NCBI RefSeq assembly: GCF_051401765.1
Contig: NW_027480493.1
Span: forward strand, 310,001-374,000
DNA length: 64,000 nt
Direction: 5' to 3'
Source of the DNA: Calliopsis andreniformis
Taxonomy: Eukaryota > Arthropoda > Insecta > Hymenoptera > Andrenidae
Part shown: positions 62,001-64,000 of the stretch, one piece after another
Position numbering within the stretch: position 1 is the first letter of the stretch
How the letters are laid out: every line of letters starts with the position of its first letter
Program-made: the position numbers and the translations under genes
Notes under the pieces: generated by a model
The model's database searches: none
The model's input: the letters and a program-made list of their open reading frames with translations, nothing else
What the model was told of the DNA's origin: nothing

Positions 62001-64000
62001 TGGGGATTGAGTATTGAGGATTGAGGATTCAGTATTGAGGATTGATGATTGAAGATTGAGTATTGTTGATTGAAGATTGCGGATTGATTATTGAGGGTTG
62101 AGGATTGATGACGAGGACTGAGGGTTGAGGATTGAGGACTGAGGATTGAGGATGGAGGATTGGGCATTGAGGATTGAAGATTGAGGATTGAGGATTGAGG
62201 ATTGAGGATTGAGGATTGAGCATTGAGGATTGAGGATTGACGCTTGAGGATTGAAGGTTGAGGATGGAGGATTGAAAAGAGTGGACTGAGTGTTGAGGAT
62301 TGAGTGTTGAGGATTGATGTTTGAGGATTGAGATTTGATTATTGAATATTGTGGATTCAGTATTGAACCATGAGAATTCAGGATACTCTATTGAGTATTA
62401 GGAATTGAGGATTGATGGTTGAGTATTGAGGATTGGTGGTTGAGGGTTGTGTGTTGAATATTGAGGATTGAGGATTGAGGATTGAGGACTGAAGATTGAG
62501 GACTGAATATTGAGTCTTGATGATTGATGATTGAGGATTGAGGATTGAGTATTGAAGATTGAGGACGAGGACTGACGGTTGAGGATTGAGGTTTGAGGTT
62601 TGAGGATTGAGGATTGAGAACTGAGGATTGAGGATTGAGGATTGAGCATTGAGGATTGAAGATTGAGGACTGGGGATTGAGTACTGAAGATTGACGATTG
62701 AGGATTGTGGATTGATGATTGAGGGTTGAGGATTAAAGATTGAATATTGATGATTGAAGATTGAGGATTGAGTATTGTTGATTGAAGATTGCGGATTGAT
62801 TATTGAGGGTTGAGGATTGATGACGAGGACTGAGGGTTGAGGACTGAGGATTTAGGATTGAGGATCGAGGATTGAAGATTGAGTATTGAGTATTGAAGAT
62901 TGAGGATTGAGGATTGAGGATTGAGGATTGAGGATTGAGTATTCAGGATTGAGGATTGAGGATTGTAGATTGAGGATTGAGGATTGATGATTAAAGATTG
63001 AGTGTTGAGGATTGAAGATTGAGGATTGATGATTGGGGATTGAGGATTGAGGATTGAGGATTGAGGATTGAGTATTGAAGGCTGAGGATTGATGATTGAG
63101 GATTGAGGATTGAGGATTGAGTATTGAGTATTGAGGACTGAGGGTTGAAGATTGAGGATTGATGATTGAGGATTAAAGATTGAGTATTGAGGATTGAAGA
63201 TTGAGAATTGAGGATTGAGGATTGAACATTGAGGACTGAGAGTTGAGGGTTAAGTGATGAGAATTGATGTTTGTGGATAGAGATTTGAAGATTGCAGATT
63301 GAGTATTGCGTATTGAAAACTGTGAATTGAGGATATTCTATTGAGGATTGAGGATTGTCACCTGATTGTTGAGGACTGTGGGCTGAAGATTGAGGATTCA
63401 GAATTGAGGATTCAGAATTGAGGTTTGAGGACTGAGGATTGATGATTGAGGATTGAAGATTGAGGATTGAGGATGAGGGCAGAGGGTTGAGGATTGAGGT
63501 TTAAGGACTGAGGACTGAGGATTGAGGATTGAGAATTGAGGATCGAGGATTGAGGATTGAAGATTGAGGATTGGGTATTGAGGATTGAAGAATGAGGATT
63601 GAGGATTGAGGATTGAGGATAGAGGATTGAAGATTGATTATTGAGGATTGAAGATTGACGATTGAGGATTGTGGATCGAAGATTGAGTATTGAACATTGA
63701 GGACTGAGTGTTGAGGGTTCAGTGATGAGGATTGATGTTTGTGGATAGAGGTTTGAAGATTGCAGATTGAGTATTGAGTATTGAAAGCTGTGAATTGAGG
63801 ATATTCTATTGAGGGTTGAGGATTGTCAACTGATTGTTGAGGACTGTGGGCTGACGATTGAGGATTCAGAATTGAGGATTCAGAATTGAGGTTTGAGGAC
63901 TGAGGATTGAGGATTGAAGATTGATTATTGAGGATTGAGGATTGAGAATTGAGGATTGTGGATTGAGGATTGAAGGTTGAGGATTGGGTTTTGAGGATTG
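56005..64000. repeat. 9,716-bp tandem unit, copy 2, cut by the window edge
   Basis: About 8.0 of the expected 9.7 kb is visible. Every landmark follows copy 1 at +9,716, including rare variants such as GAAGGGTGCAG (46.85/56.57 kb) and GGTTTCTTTATTGAA (48.95/58.67 kb). If the tandem unit is complete, the next 1.7 kb beyond the window should match 54,285-56,005. Confidence 0.9.

Larger units (their letters stand above)
1..64000. repeat. 7-bp satellite array, monomer GATTGAG (+) / CTCAATC (-)
   Basis: The whole window is head-to-tail GATTGAG heptamers with substitutions and occasional 1-bp indels; no stretch is free of it. The perfect monomer has three G, two A, two T and no C on the + strand, so the strands are extremely asymmetric and almost every + strand C marks a mutated monomer. 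Common variants are AATTGAG, TATTGAG, GACTGAG, GGTTGAG, GTTTGAG, GATTGAA, GATTGAT and GATTCAG. The TTGA core changes less often than the two ends of the monomer. Orientation never inverts. Neither edge reaches unique flanking DNA, so the true array is longer. Family and species are not recognised. A role in heterochromatin is inferred only from size and simplicity. Confidence 0.98.

Noticed and set aside
1..64000. CRISPR-like array because of regular repeats
   Set aside because: There are no unique spacers between repeats, the unit is 7 bp, and there are no cas genes or leader.
1..64000. Telomeric DNA (G-rich strand with short repeats)
   Set aside because: GATTGAG has only GG runs and matches no telomere motif I know (TTAGGG, TTTAGGG, TTAGG and similar). 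It also carries heavy variation and higher-order structure, unlike a terminal telomere.
46290..64000. Calling the 9.7-kb duplicate a definite biological event
   Set aside because: Near-identity over about 8 kb in a satellite is also what an assembler produces when it walks a repeat twice. Without read depth or spanning reads I keep both options open.
1..64000. A new gene-encoded defence or mobile system
   Set aside because: I looked for non-repeat sequence on both strands and found none. The + strand cannot hold an open frame in the repeat, and the - strand frames are repeat by-products.

Overview
The window is one unbroken block of tandemly repeated satellite DNA built on a 7-bp monomer, GATTGAG on the + strand (CTCAATC on the - strand). 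It holds roughly nine thousand degenerate copies and runs off both ends. I found no unique sequence, protein-coding gene, RNA gene, transposon, CRISPR array or regulatory site. Such a block fits constitutive heterochromatin (pericentromeric, subtelomeric or sex-chromosomal) of a eukaryote assembled from long reads. The sequence does not let me name the species or chromosome. The monomer is not a telomeric repeat I know, nor one of the classic Drosophila virilis-type heptamers.

The structure has several levels. (1) The 7-bp monomer with point variants. (2) Diverged 'islands' of about 100-250 bp, where the heptad is strongly degraded, which act as landmarks. Island B is marked by TGTTTGTGGA and has about 60 copies. 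Island A is marked by GGGTTTTGTGATGA and has 9 copies. Island C is marked by GAATTC after TTGAATCC and has 14 copies. Island D is marked by GGATCTAGG or GGATCCAGG and has about 17 copies. (3) Higher-order modules in which the islands keep fixed order and near-fixed spacing: C, 187 bp, GAGGAATAAGG, 226 bp, B2, 413 bp, A, 476/483/490 bp, B3. (4) Kilobase-scale duplications of these modules, with offsets of about 1.7, 2.0, 2.4, 3.5, 7.2, 9.7, 16.0 and 16.8 kb.

Layout. 1-8.9 kb is a heterogeneous domain with C and D islands and short local duplications. 8.9-33.5 kb is the main A/B array, including four head-to-tail units of about 3.5-3.7 kb (10,674 to about 25,000) that form a 7.2-kb tandem dimer pair. 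33.5-40.4 kb is a D-containing domain. 40.4-49.5 kb is a second A/B array with a local 1.74-kb duplication. 49.5-56.0 kb is a D-containing domain that is largely a paralogue of 33.9-38.8 kb. From about 56.0 kb to the end, the sequence repeats about 46.29-54.28 kb at a constant 9,716-bp offset, a very recent tandem duplication or an assembly duplication.

The - strand shows long open frames (up to 584 codons) because the heptamer read in any of its three frames gives the same seven-residue peptide (I-L-N-P-Q-S-S) without a stop. The + strand carries TGA in every frame every 21 nt. I do not regard these frames as genes. The interest of the window lies in how the satellite evolved, not in a gene system.
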